A stretch of 64,000 bases of DNA, taken from the NCBI GenBank assembly GCA_040401595.1, contig JBBAOE010000001.1, forward strand, positions 1-64,000, read 5' to 3'. This DNA comes from RFPW01 sp040401595 (lineage in GTDB: Bacteria > Pseudomonadota > Gammaproteobacteria > Burkholderiales > Burkholderiaceae_E). Below are positions 35,481 to 44,626 of the stretch, in pieces (within the stretch, counting starts at the first letter, position 1; the number at the start of each line of letters is the position of its first letter). The notes below the pieces were generated by a model. It did not search any database. It was not told the origin of the DNA and was given only the letters and a program-made list of their open reading frames with translations. The translations under genes were made by a program, and so were the position numbers.

Positions 35481-37088
35481 TTGCCGACCCCGTTGCCAGA
35501 TCCCGCAGGCCCCACCACTGCCCCCGCGCAGGTTCCGCTGCGAACCTGGATCGCCGTTCTGGCCGGGCTCCTGGGCGCGTTCATGGCGGTTCTGGATATC
35601 CAGATCACCAACGCTTCGCTCAAAGAAATCCTTGGCTCGCTCTCGGCCACGCAGGAAGAAGGGTCGTGGATTTCCAGCGCTTATCTGGTCGCTGAAATCA
35701 TCGCGATTCCGTTGACCGGATTCATGGCGACGGTCTTTTCAATCCGCCGCTACCTGATGGTCAATGTCGTCCTGTTCTTGATCTTCAGCACCCTCTGCGG
35801 AATGGCCTGGAACCTCGAAAGCATGATCGTATTTCGAGCCTTGCAGGGATTCACGGGCGGCGTGATGATTCCGATGGCCATGGTGCTCGTCACCCGTTTC
35901 CTGCCGCCCGCCAAGCGCCCCGTTGGGCTCGCGCTCTTTGGCATTACCGCGACCCTGGCACCCACTCTGGGACCCACCGTGGGCGGCTGGCTGACGACCC
36001 TTTACAGTTGGCCGGTCATCTTCTACATCAACTGGGCGCCTGGCCTCGTCCTGCTGGCGGGAGTCGCCTGGGGCCTTGATTCTGAGCCGATGCAGTTGCG
36101 TGCCTTGCGCGGCGCAGACTGGTTCGGAATCGCGGTGATGGCGGTAGGCCTGGGCTCACTCACCGCGATGCTCGAGGAGGGCAATTCCAAGAACTGGTTC
36201 GAAAGTAATTTCATCCGTATTACGGCTTTCCTGGCTGCGGCGGGGATCTCGCTCTGGATCTGGCGCGGATTGAATGCAAAACAAACATTCATCGACCTGC
36301 GGATCTTCAGCCGACCGAGTTTTCTGATCGCATCGGTCATTGCGTTCACCACCGGACTTGGGCTGTATGGCTCTGCCTTCATCTTGCCGTTGTTTCTGGG
36401 GCAGATCGCGGGATACACACCACTCGCAATCGGTCAGGTGATCATGTGGATGGGTCTGCCACAGATCTTCATGATGCCAATCGCGGCTCGCCTGTCGACC
36501 AAGATCGACAATCGAATTCTGCTCACGGCTGGATTGATACTGTTTTCTGGTTCCTGCTTCATGAATACGGGAATGACGGTGGACACCGCTGGGCCGGAGC
36601 TGATCGCAGCCCAGGTGGTGCGAGCGCTTGGGCAGCCGTTCGTGATGATAACCATTACGAATTTCGCAACTCTTGGCGTACCCCCTGCACAGTTGCCCAG
36701 CGCGGCTGGCATGTTCAATATGATGCGCAACCTCGGCGGATCGGTCGGCATTGCATCGCTCGCAACCTTGCTGACGCTGCGCGAGCAATTTCATTCAGCG
36801 CGCGTCGGCGAGTCGATCAGTCTCTATGACGCGGTCACCCGTACCCGTCTGGAGACCCTCACACAGAGTTTCACGGCGCGTGGCATCGAGATTACCGCAG
36901 CGCAGGATATGGCCCTGCGCAGCCTCGACAACATAGTGCGCAAACAAAGTTTCGTCATGGCCTATAACGATGCCTTCCTGTTGCTCGGAGCATCCTTACT
37001 GGCCTGCCTGGTATTCGTCTGGATGGGCCAACGGGTGATCGCCGGTGGCCCGGGCGCTGGGGCTCCTCGAGACGCTGAGGGACATTGA
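35481..37088 (+). CDS. DHA2-family MFS multidrug efflux pump (EmrB/QacA type)
   Basis: Fourteen-segment proton antiporter of the DHA2 family. Recognisable motifs: LAGLLGAFMAVLDIQITNAS (helix 1, with the Asp motif D1), RGLQG-type loop as FRALQGFTGGVMIPMAM (motif B region), and GPTVGGWLTTLYSWPVIFYI (motif C). Length 535 is typical. The start is TTG at 35481. It follows the adaptor by 37 nt, and its TGA overlaps the region where the outer-membrane factor begins. Confidence 0.92.
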   Translation: MPTPLPDPAGPTTAPAQVPLRTWIAVLAGLLGAFMAVLDIQITNASLKEILGSLSATQEEGSWISSAYLVAEIIAIPLTGFMATVFSIRRYLMVNVVLFLIFSTLCGMAWNLESMIVFRALQGFTGGVMIPMAMVLVTRFLPPAKRPVGLALFGITATLAPTLGPTVGGWLTTLYSWPVIFYINWAPGLVLLAGVAWGLDSEPMQLRALRGADWFGIAVMAVGLGSLTAMLEEGNSKNWFESNFIRITAFLAAAGISLWIWRGLNAKQTFIDLRIFSRPSFLIASVIAFTTGLGLYGSAFILPLFLGQIAGYTPLAIGQVIMWMGLPQIFMMPIAARLSTKIDNRILLTAGLILFSGSCFMNTGMTVDTAGPELIAAQVVRALGQPFVMITITNFATLGVPPAQLPSAAGMFNMMRNLGGSVGIASLATLLTLREQFHSARVGESISLYDAVTRTRLETLTQSFTARGIEITAAQDMALRSLDNIVRKQSFVMAYNDAFLLLGASLLACLVFVWMGQRVIAGGPGAGAPRDAEGH

Positions 37089-37090
37089 AC

Positions 37091-38497
37091 ATGAAATACG
37101 CACCATGGATGTTGGCCCTCCTTGTGATGGCGGGATGCACAGCGCCACTCCCCAACGTCAGGCCTGCAGACCCGGTCGCTCCGTCCGCCTACAAGACACC
37201 GACCGCAGAGAATGCAGTGCCGGTGACCGAGGCGTGGTGGACGCTCTTTGATGACCCACAGCTGAATGCACTCGAGCGACAGGCCCTGGCCTCGAACCCA
37301 ACGCTGGCCATTGCGGCGGCACGGGTCGAACGAGCGCGGGCGCAATGGGCGGCTGGATTTTCCGAACTGGCGCCAAGGCTCAGTGCGGATGGGGCGGCGC
37401 AGCGCTTCCGGACCTCGCGAGACGTTGCCACCGCGCCCTTCATCGGTGGCCAGCGTCGAGCGATCGAAGACAATCAGTTCAGCACACAGGCGACACTGGG
37501 TTGGGAGTTTGATGTCTGGGGGCGCATTCAACGCAGTACTGAAGTTGCGCAGGCCCAATTGCAGTCAGCCAGTCTCGAAGCGGATGCCATGCGCCTGACG
37601 CTGACCACGGATGTTGCGACAGCCTATCTGCAACTGCGTGGTCTCGATGATGAGGCTCGAATCCTGGAAGCGGCCACCCAGAGCCGCCGGGATGCACTGC
37701 GCGTGGTGCAACTGCGCTACGACGTCGGAGTGATCACCGAACTCGATCTGGAACGCGCGCGAACCGAGCTGGCCAATGCGCAGGCCGATGCGACAGACCT
37801 CGCGCGTCGGCGCAATGCGGTCGAGAATGCGCTGGCACTGTTGACAGGACAAGCGCCCAGCGCACTCCGATTACCCAGGGCCCAGCCCAACAAACTCCTG
37901 GTACCCGTGATTGCGACGGGGATTCCGAGCGAGATGCTGCAGCGCCGGCCCGATATTGCGCAGGCCCAGGCCCAACGACGGGCCGCATTCGCGCAGATCG
38001 GCGTCGCTCAGGCCGCGTTCTATCCGCAGATTCGCCTGACTGGAGCCGCTGGCCTCGCCAGCAGCGACCTGGTGTCGCTCCTGTCCGCTCCGGCGCGACT
38101 CTTTGCGCTGGGGCCAAGCATCTCGATCCCCATGCTCGATGGTGGCCGTAATCAGGCAAATTTCCGCGCGGCCCAAGCCGGATTGGATGAGGCTCAAGCC
38201 AGTTTTCAACAGCGGGTTCTCATTGCCCTGCGCGAAGTTGACGACGCGCTCTCAGAACTCGCACATCGCGGCACGACGGCGCAAGCTCAACAACAAGCGA
38301 TCAAGGCGGCGAGTCGTGCCGCCCAGGTGGCCAGTCTGCGCTACGAACGAGGGGCGGCGAGCTATCTGGAGGTCACCGATACCCAGCGAACCCAGTTGGC
38401 CGCTGAGCGCGCTCTGGCGCAAACCCGGGCCGCGCAATGGATCGCAACCGTGCAACTGGTGAAGTCGATTGGCGGCGCCTGGAGCGCAACCGACTAG
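37091..38497 (+). CDS. NodT-family outer-membrane efflux lipoprotein
   Basis: Outer-membrane factor that completes the tripartite exporter. Short signal peptide with lipobox VMAGC (lipidated C16) from the ATG at 37091; a TTG two codons earlier is also possible. Two OEP repeats are visible: about residues 60-240 (ALASNPTLAIAAARVERAR... LGWEFDVWGR) and about 260-460 (LLQRRPDIAQ-like MLQRRPDIAQAQAQRRAAFAQIG, LFALGPSISIPMLDGGR). Length 468. Convergent with the cyclase gene; no clear terminator is seen in the 190-nt gap. Confidence 0.92.
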   Translation: MKYAPWMLALLVMAGCTAPLPNVRPADPVAPSAYKTPTAENAVPVTEAWWTLFDDPQLNALERQALASNPTLAIAAARVERARAQWAAGFSELAPRLSADGAAQRFRTSRDVATAPFIGGQRRAIEDNQFSTQATLGWEFDVWGRIQRSTEVAQAQLQSASLEADAMRLTLTTDVATAYLQLRGLDDEARILEAATQSRRDALRVVQLRYDVGVITELDLERARTELANAQADATDLARRRNAVENALALLTGQAPSALRLPRAQPNKLLVPVIATGIPSEMLQRRPDIAQAQAQRRAAFAQIGVAQAAFYPQIRLTGAAGLASSDLVSLLSAPARLFALGPSISIPMLDGGRNQANFRAAQAGLDEAQASFQQRVLIALREVDDALSELAHRGTTAQAQQQAIKAASRAAQVASLRYERGAASYLEVTDTQRTQLAAERALAQTRAAQWIATVQLVKSIGGAWSATD

Positions 38498-38687
38498 CCC
38501 ACGGACGAAGTGCAGCGAATAAAAAACCCTGAACGATCTGGATCACAAACCAGGGGCTTGGCCACGAATCGGTACTGGTGACGGGGCGCTCGGCGCGCGA
38601 TCATCGCCCGATCCAGACTGACACGACTACTGACCAAGCCATTACGGATAGAGCTGGACCATCGGGCCGACCCAGACTGGCTGCGTG

Positions 38688-41039
38688 TTATTTATCCTCC
38701 ATGACGAACACACCATCCCAAGCGCCACCGGGCTGGGTCTTTTCAAGCTTAAAGCAGCGCTCAACGTACATTTTTGCAGCCTTGTCATTGGGATTCATCG
38801 TCAAGACTTCTTCGAACGCGGTGATCGCCTTTTGCCAGCGCCCCTTGCGATACTCGGCAAGCCCAGTTCGAAATTGGCGAAGGGCATCGGTGAGGCGTGG
38901 ATAGGTCTCATCCGTATGAAAATCCATGACCTCGTAAACGCCCACTGGTTTGGTTTTACCTTTCACCACGACCAGATCAACTTCACGGGTGTAGTAGGTC
39001 GATTTGAGTTGGGCGTAGGTGAACTCGCTGATCAAGATCTTGGCGCCATAGGCTTTGCAAGCTGATTCGAGGCGGGCGGCGAGATTAACCCCGTCCCCGA
39101 TGACCGTGTAGTCCATGCGTTTCTTGGAACCGATATTTCCCGACACAACGGTGTCAGTATTCAGCCCGATCCCAATGTCCACCGGTAGCTTGCCCTCGGC
39201 CGCTCGGGTGACATTCCAGATTGTCAGTTCCCGGATCATCGCGATGGCAGTGCGCAGCGCCCGATCCGCATCATCATCGTGACCGACCGGGATCCCGAAC
39301 GCTGCCATGATGGCGTCACCGATGAACTTGTCGAGCATTCCTTCTTCACGCTGGATGCAATCCACCATCAACGTGAAGTACTCGTTGAGCAACGAAACTG
39401 TGCCATGGGCACCCAGTTTTTCTGTAATCGTCGTAAAACCGCGAATATCAGAAAATAGAATGGTTGCAGTCACACTCTGTCCGCCGAGTGCTTCAGCACC
39501 TCCAGCAACCAGACGATCCGCGATACCCGGGTCCATGTAGCGCGACATCGTCGATTTCAAGCGCTTTTCGCTGCTGATGTCCTCGATCAGCAGCATGGAC
39601 CCAATGGTCTGCTGATCGGTCGACAACAGCGGCAGCCCCGTCACATTGACCGACAAGGTTTCACCCGCCGCCTCGAGTTCTGCCTCGAATGTCACCTCGG
39701 GACCATGGGATTCAACCGCGGCCTTCAATGTGTCGAGTACCCAGGCATTGACACCCACAAAAAATTCACTCGCCGGTTTCTTCAGCAGCGACGACGGCGG
39801 GACACGCAGTATCCGCAAGCCTGCCGCATTACAGGTCACGATGCGTTGCTGGTCATCAAGCGTGATCACACCATTTGACATCGACTCCAGCATTGCCTCG
39901 TTATAGTTTTTGATCTGTTGCACATCAGAAAATAGTTTCGCGTTTTCCAGTGCGATCGAGATCTGTGCGGTAAACGCGCGCAATCGTGATTCGTCATCGG
40001 CCGTAAATGGTCCACCGAGCTTGTTGAGGACCTGAGTCACACCGATTGTTTTGCCCTGCTTGTTCGTAATCGGAACACAAAGGATCGAGCGGGTAAAAAA
40101 TCCGCTTCGCTTGTCAAAGCTCGGGTTAAAGCGCAGGTCGGCATAGGCGTACGGAATATTAATCGTCTTCCCGGAAATGAATGCCTCACCCGCAATACCG
40201 AGGTGGTTCGGCAGCCGAATTTCCTTGGACTCCAACCCTTGACTGACCTCAGACCAAAGCTCGTTGGTCTTTTCATCATTCAAAAAGAGCGTTGAGCGCT
40301 CGGCGTTTAGCAGCCGGGTGGCTTCACCCATGACCTTCTGGAGCAATGAGCCAAGCTTGATATCCGCAGTTACCTCGGAAACGACATCGATGAATTCCAT
40401 TTCCTGCTTGCGCAAGGCCTGCATCCGTTCGAGATTCTGCATGCTCTGCAACGCCAACGACGCCTGCTTGATCATGGCCGAGAAAAGATACAAATCATGG
40501 CGAGTGAACTTGCCTGATCGCTTGTTCAAGGTCTCTGCGACGCCGATGATCTCTCCCCTGGCCGTCAGAATGGGCACACACAGGATGCTTCGGGTCTTGA
40601 AGCCAGTCCGCTCATCGACCGCACGATTGAATCGCGGATCGGCATACGCGTCCTGGATGATCAGGGGTTCTCCACTGACAAAAACCGCCCCTGCGATTCC
40701 GCTGTCATTGAGAATACGGATTTCACGCTGAATGTTTCCCTGTGCAACCCTGGAGTAAAGTTCCTTGGTCGAGGGATCATTCAGAAAAAGAGAGCTCCGC
40801 TCGGTCCCCAATTCCTCAGTCGTCATTTCGACCAAGGCGACGAGAACTTCGTCGAGGGAGTCAAAACTGGCCAGACGACTCGTCACGTTCAATAACAATT
40901 CCGCTTCCCGCAACCGTCGATGTTCATCGACCGTGAACGTTTTCTGGCTCTTTTTGGCGGATTTTGGGGCGCCCTCTGAACCTGCTTCGTGACCTCCACC
41001 AGCGGACGGTTGAATGGAAGTGTCTTTTGTAGACCGCAT
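38688..41039 (-). CDS. GAF-GAF-PAS class III adenylate cyclase
   Basis: Cytosolic multi-sensor nucleotide cyclase of 783 residues. Two GAF domains (about 50-200 and 222-372) share the repeated pattern LFLND...S.V..G....EIR...GIAG..F.SG, a PAS-like domain spans about 380-490, and the class III catalytic domain about 520-705. Catalytic metal aspartates are D531 (LFSDIRGF) and D575 (IGDAIMAAF); the K of LDKFIGD and D of RMDYTVIG fit adenylate rather than guanylate specificity; N and R of GDGVNLAARLE are present. A C-terminal TPR-like helix pair (about 735-765) follows. There are no transmembrane segments. The GAF ligand is unknown. It lies 26 nt after the coiled-coil gene. Confidence 0.9.
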   Translation of the reverse strand: MRSTKDTSIQPSAGGGHEAGSEGAPKSAKKSQKTFTVDEHRRLREAELLLNVTSRLASFDSLDEVLVALVEMTTEELGTERSSLFLNDPSTKELYSRVAQGNIQREIRILNDSGIAGAVFVSGEPLIIQDAYADPRFNRAVDERTGFKTRSILCVPILTARGEIIGVAETLNKRSGKFTRHDLYLFSAMIKQASLALQSMQNLERMQALRKQEMEFIDVVSEVTADIKLGSLLQKVMGEATRLLNAERSTLFLNDEKTNELWSEVSQGLESKEIRLPNHLGIAGEAFISGKTINIPYAYADLRFNPSFDKRSGFFTRSILCVPITNKQGKTIGVTQVLNKLGGPFTADDESRLRAFTAQISIALENAKLFSDVQQIKNYNEAMLESMSNGVITLDDQQRIVTCNAAGLRILRVPPSSLLKKPASEFFVGVNAWVLDTLKAAVESHGPEVTFEAELEAAGETLSVNVTGLPLLSTDQQTIGSMLLIEDISSEKRLKSTMSRYMDPGIADRLVAGGAEALGGQSVTATILFSDIRGFTTITEKLGAHGTVSLLNEYFTLMVDCIQREEGMLDKFIGDAIMAAFGIPVGHDDDADRALRTAIAMIRELTIWNVTRAAEGKLPVDIGIGLNTDTVVSGNIGSKKRMDYTVIGDGVNLAARLESACKAYGAKILISEFTYAQLKSTYYTREVDLVVVKGKTKPVGVYEVMDFHTDETYPRLTDALRQFRTGLAEYRKGRWQKAITAFEEVLTMNPNDKAAKMYVERCFKLEKTQPGGAWDGVFVMEDK

Positions 41040-41065
41040 GGCGCTCTCTGGATTTTATCGGTTGA

Positions 41066-41761
41066 TTAACGCTGCCGAGTGCCGCCAATTTGGGCGTCCA
41101 CTTGATTCCTGAGCATCTGCACCGTTTCGCGTAACTGGGCATGTTCGTTCGTCAGATTCCGCGTCGCGGTCTGGATCGCGATTTCGCGTTCCCGAAACGC
41201 CGTTTCCAATTCTTCGCGCAGCGCAGTGACTGTGGCCTTCAGCATAGCCACTTCATGCTGACCAGCGACCAACGCCGATTGCACCTGAGCCTCCCGCAAG
41301 GCGCCGGCCGTTTCAAGTTCCTCCCGTAAGGCACTCGCCGCCGCCCGAAGTTGGACAATTTCCTGCATGGCGCCGACCTGTACCTGCTGAACCGCAGCTT
41401 CGCGCTGGTACGCGGCTTCTCCCAAGGAATCACGCAAGGCCCCGACCGTCGCCTTCAATTGCTCGATTTCACTCGCCCTGAGCGCATTGACTTTGGCCAC
41501 GCGCGCATCTGCCAGGGTCTGAGCAGACTCGAGTTCAGTGCGCAGGGCGACAACCGTGCTCTCGAGGTCGAAAAGTTGGCTGCGTACGCCAACGACCGTG
41601 AGTGCCTCGATCGCCTCAGCTCTCGATTCCAAACCTGATTCGGAACCGACATCAGGTCCTCTAAAAGACCCCACGGCGTTCTCTGGGGGAGAACCTCCTC
41701 CAGTCGCCTTTCGAACTGTCATATCACCGATTCCTGTCCCATCGTCTGACCCGCAAGCCAT
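41066..41761 (-). CDS. Hypothetical coiled-coil repeat protein
   Basis: Not recognised by family. After about 50 low-complexity residues the protein is almost wholly heptad-like helix (about 55-225). It contains four or five related units of roughly 33-35 residues around a core L(K/R)xTVxALRxELExA (for example LESTVVALRTELESAQ, LKATVGALRDSLGEAA, LRAAASALREELETAG, LKATVTALREELETAF). No signal peptide or membrane segment. It directly precedes the adenylate cyclase gene on the same strand, so the two are probably one transcript; a scaffold or partner role is possible but only inferred. ATG at 41722 is an alternative start. Confidence 0.7.
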   Translation of the reverse strand: MACGSDDGTGIGDMTVRKATGGGSPPENAVGSFRGPDVGSESGLESRAEAIEALTVVGVRSQLFDLESTVVALRTELESAQTLADARVAKVNALRASEIEQLKATVGALRDSLGEAAYQREAAVQQVQVGAMQEIVQLRAAASALREELETAGALREAQVQSALVAGQHEVAMLKATVTALREELETAFREREIAIQTATRNLTNEHAQLRETVQMLRNQVDAQIGGTRQR

Positions 41762-41909
41762 CCGAACGCGCTCATGAGAAACAAATCAGAATTTACACCG
41801 ATCACGGTGCGTTTTGACCCAGTCGGTGTTTGTCAGTTGAGCGTGTTATCGAGCGGTGCATGCGGTTGGGCTTCGTCCCTATTCGAACAGTCCCGCAAAC
41901 TGTCGTGGC

Positions 41910-42656
41910 TCAACCCTCCGATTCGTTGGATCGGTGACCGCCCACACCCAGATAGGTATCGATGATCCTGCGGTCATACAGGAGTTCAGCAGCCTGCCCC
42001 GTCAGTACGACAGCCCCCATTTCCAGAACATAGGCGCGGTCAGCAACCTGCAGCGCGGCGCGGGCATTTTGTTCGACCAACAGCACCGCGACGCCCATGG
42101 ATCGCAATCTGGAGACGATCTGAAAAACCTCGCGAACGATCAAAGGGGCGAGACCCAGCGATGGCTCATCGAGCATCAGCAAGCGGGGACGCGCCATCAG
42201 GGCCCGCCCGATGGCAAGCATCTGGCGTTCGCCACCCGATAAGGTGGCGGCGAGCTGGGCCCTGCGCTCGCGCAAACGCGGGAACATCTCGAACACCTCG
42301 TCCATCCGTTCGCGCTGATCGCGCTGACCACGACGCCAGCGGACAAAGCCGCCGAGCAGTAGATTGTCTTCAATCGACATCTCCGCGAACAGTTCCCGCT
42401 TTTCCGGAACCAGCCCGATACCACCCGCGACCATCGTTTCAACACTGGGGCGAGCCTGAACGATTCCATCCAACCGAATCATCCCGGTGGATGGCAGCAA
42501 TCCCATCGCCGCACCCAGCAAGGTACTCTTCCCAGCACCGTTTGGCCCGATCACCGTGACGATCTCGCCTGCAGCAATCTGCAAATTGACAGCGCTGACT
42601 GCCTCGACATCCCCATAGCGAACGCTGCAGCCCAGCAATTCCAGAATGTTGCTCAT
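41910..42656 (-). CDS. livF: Branched-chain amino-acid-type ABC transporter ATPase LivF
   Basis: Second ATPase of a HAAT-family importer. Walker A GPNGAGKST at 37-45, ABC signature LSGGE at 139-143 and Walker B LLMLDEP with D163-E164. The early LFAEMSIEDNLLLG segment is typical of LivF rather than LivG. Length 248. Its ATG overlaps the stop of the upstream fused permease-ATPase gene (ATGA). Confidence 0.93.
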   Translation of the reverse strand: MSNILELLGCSVRYGDVEAVSAVNLQIAAGEIVTVIGPNGAGKSTLLGAAMGLLPSTGMIRLDGIVQARPSVETMVAGGIGLVPEKRELFAEMSIEDNLLLGGFVRWRRGQRDQRERMDEVFEMFPRLRERRAQLAATLSGGERQMLAIGRALMARPRLLMLDEPSLGLAPLIVREVFQIVSRLRSMGVAVLLVEQNARAALQVADRAYVLEMGAVVLTGQAAELLYDRRIIDTYLGVGGHRSNESEG

Positions 42657-44626
42657 GACCGCTCGATGACTTCAGGCTCGATCACACCCCCCAGATAGGC
42701 GTCCAGAACAGCAGGGCTGGTCTGAACCTCAGCAGGGGTCCCGGACGCGATAACCGATCCAAAATTCAGAACAGTAATGCGATCGGCAAGATTCATCACA
42801 AAATCCATGTCATGCTCAACCACCAGAATACCGAGGCCCTCTGCCCGCAACTGGCCTAACAACCTGGCCAGCGTCTGTTTCTCAAGATGGCGCAATCCAG
42901 CCGCGGGTTCGTCGAGCAGGAGCAACCGAGGTTTACCGGCCAGCGCTCGCGCAATCTCGACAATTCGCTGTTGGCCCAATGACAAGGCACCTGCCGGCGC
43001 GCCACCATAGGCGGTCAAGGCGCAACGCTCGAGTTGTCGCTGGGCCTCGGCCAGAAGCTCAGCCTCTTCCCGACGGTCGAGTCGCAGGATCGACTTCAAC
43101 CAACCCGCTTGCCCAGTCCGGTAGGCTCCCATCGCGACATTCTCCAGCACGGTTCGCTGGTTCAGCAGTCGAACATGCTGAAACGTGCGACCCAGTCCGA
43201 GTCTTGCAAAGTCGCGGGCGGGTCGCCCCGTCATGGATTGCCCCATCAACTGCACTTCACCACTCGAAGGTTGATCAACCCCCGATATCAAATTAAAAAA
43301 GGTGCTTTTTCCCGCGCCATTGGGTCCGATCAAGGCATGCACTTCGCCCGCACAAACCGTGATCGACACCGAATCATTCGCCACCAGTCCGCCGAAGCGC
43401 CGGGTGACCTGTGAAGCCTTGAGCAACTGCGCCTGAGATCGCGTCTCGGCGATCGAGATGCCGACTGGAGGCATGAACTCCCGCTGCTGCGAAGGAGTGG
43501 CCGCATCAGACGGTTTGGACATCGCCTCGCGCGGGCTGAGCCCAGGAGCGCCCAGCCATCGATGCCATCGCGACGCCAGACTTGGCCACAGGCCCTCGGG
43601 GAAGCGCTGCAGTACAAACAACATCAGCAGACCAAAGGCGATCACCTCGAAATTACCGCTCGCCCCGAGGAGTTGGGGCAACCAATCCTGCAGGCGTTGC
43701 TTCAGCAGGGTAATCAGCGTGGCACCCAATACAGCACCCCACAAGTGGCCCGCTCCGCCAACAACTGCCATGAACAGGTATTCAATCCCGATGTTCAGAT
43801 TGAACGGCGTTGGATTGACGAAGCGCTGGAGATGCGCATAGAGCCAGCCCGAAATCGCTGCCAGCAACGCTGCCAGGACAAACGCTTTGATCCTTGAACG
43901 CGCGGTATCGATGCCCATGGATTCGGCCATGACACGACTACTTTTTAACGCCCTGACCGCCCGGCCTTCCCGCGAATCCAGCAGATTGCTCAGCCCCCAC
44001 AGGACGATCAATAGAACGACCCAGGCGAGAACCCCCAGGGCCCTTGGCGAGGCCATCGAGAAACCAAACAGCGTGACAGCTGGCAGGCCGGTGATCCCGG
44101 TATGCCCCCCCAGAAATGCCAGATTCCCGAACAGGAAATAGAGACTGAGTCCCCAGGCGATCGTACAAAGCGGCAGGTAATGCCCGGAGAGCCGCAGCGT
44201 CACGGCACCCAGTCCCCAGGAAACGGCGAAGGTCAAACCCGCTCCGAGCAGCAGGCCTATCCAGGGCAACAAACCCGGCGCTACCCAGGCACCCAGCGCA
44301 GCGGTAGCGACCGGCGAAGTACAGATCCATGCCGTGGCATAGGAGCCCAGTCCAACAAAGGCAGCTTGACCGAATGAGGTCATTCCGGCAACGCCCGTCA
44401 TCAGGACGAGACCCGCTGTCACGATGGCGTACAGAGCGATGGTGGCAAAAAGACTGACCGTAAAGTCTGACAGGAAGGGCCAAGCCAAGGCCAGGCCCGT
44501 GACTCCGATCAATACGGTCGCACGCACACCCCGTCCTGAGGCGCCAGTGCCCGATCGAAGCAGGCTAGCCTTTGCCACCGCACCTGGATCAACTGAAACA
44601 CCCTGCTCAAGCGGCTCGCGCGTCAT
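42653..44626 (-). CDS. Fused LivM permease-LivG ATPase of a HAAT ABC importer
   Basis: Single 657-residue protein in which a LivM-type permease (about residues 35-350; LVLMTGVAGMTSFGQAAFVGLGSY, GGAGHLWGAVLGATLI) is followed by a roughly 45-residue linker and a complete LivG-type ATPase (about 400-657). The ATPase has Walker A from G434 (GPNGAGKST), signature LSLGQQ and Walker B LLLLDEPAAGL, plus the LivG-type H-loop VVEHDMDFVM. Both halves look intact, so this is a fusion rather than decay. The same fusion is known from other HAAT operons. Overlaps livH and livF by 4 nt each. Confidence 0.92.
   Translation of the reverse strand: MTREPLEQGVSVDPGAVAKASLLRSGTGASGRGVRATVLIGVTGLALAWPFLSDFTVSLFATIALYAIVTAGLVLMTGVAGMTSFGQAAFVGLGSYATAWICTSPVATAALGAWVAPGLLPWIGLLLGAGLTFAVSWGLGAVTLRLSGHYLPLCTIAWGLSLYFLFGNLAFLGGHTGITGLPAVTLFGFSMASPRALGVLAWVVLLIVLWGLSNLLDSREGRAVRALKSSRVMAESMGIDTARSRIKAFVLAALLAAISGWLYAHLQRFVNPTPFNLNIGIEYLFMAVVGGAGHLWGAVLGATLITLLKQRLQDWLPQLLGASGNFEVIAFGLLMLFVLQRFPEGLWPSLASRWHRWLGAPGLSPREAMSKPSDAATPSQQREFMPPVGISIAETRSQAQLLKASQVTRRFGGLVANDSVSITVCAGEVHALIGPNGAGKSTFFNLISGVDQPSSGEVQLMGQSMTGRPARDFARLGLGRTFQHVRLLNQRTVLENVAMGAYRTGQAGWLKSILRLDRREEAELLAEAQRQLERCALTAYGGAPAGALSLGQQRIVEIARALAGKPRLLLLDEPAAGLRHLEKQTLARLLGQLRAEGLGILVVEHDMDFVMNLADRITVLNFGSVIASGTPAEVQTSPAVLDAYLGGVIEPEVIERS

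Noticed and set aside
38498..38687. Bidirectional terminator between the NodT gene and the cyclase
   Set aside because: Only a weak CCCTG/CAGGG pairing with a long loop is seen, without a convincing T-run after it.
41774..41965. 63-codon plus-strand frame between the coiled-coil gene and livF
   Set aside because: It runs into the 3' end of livF, has no ribosome-binding site and resembles no family.
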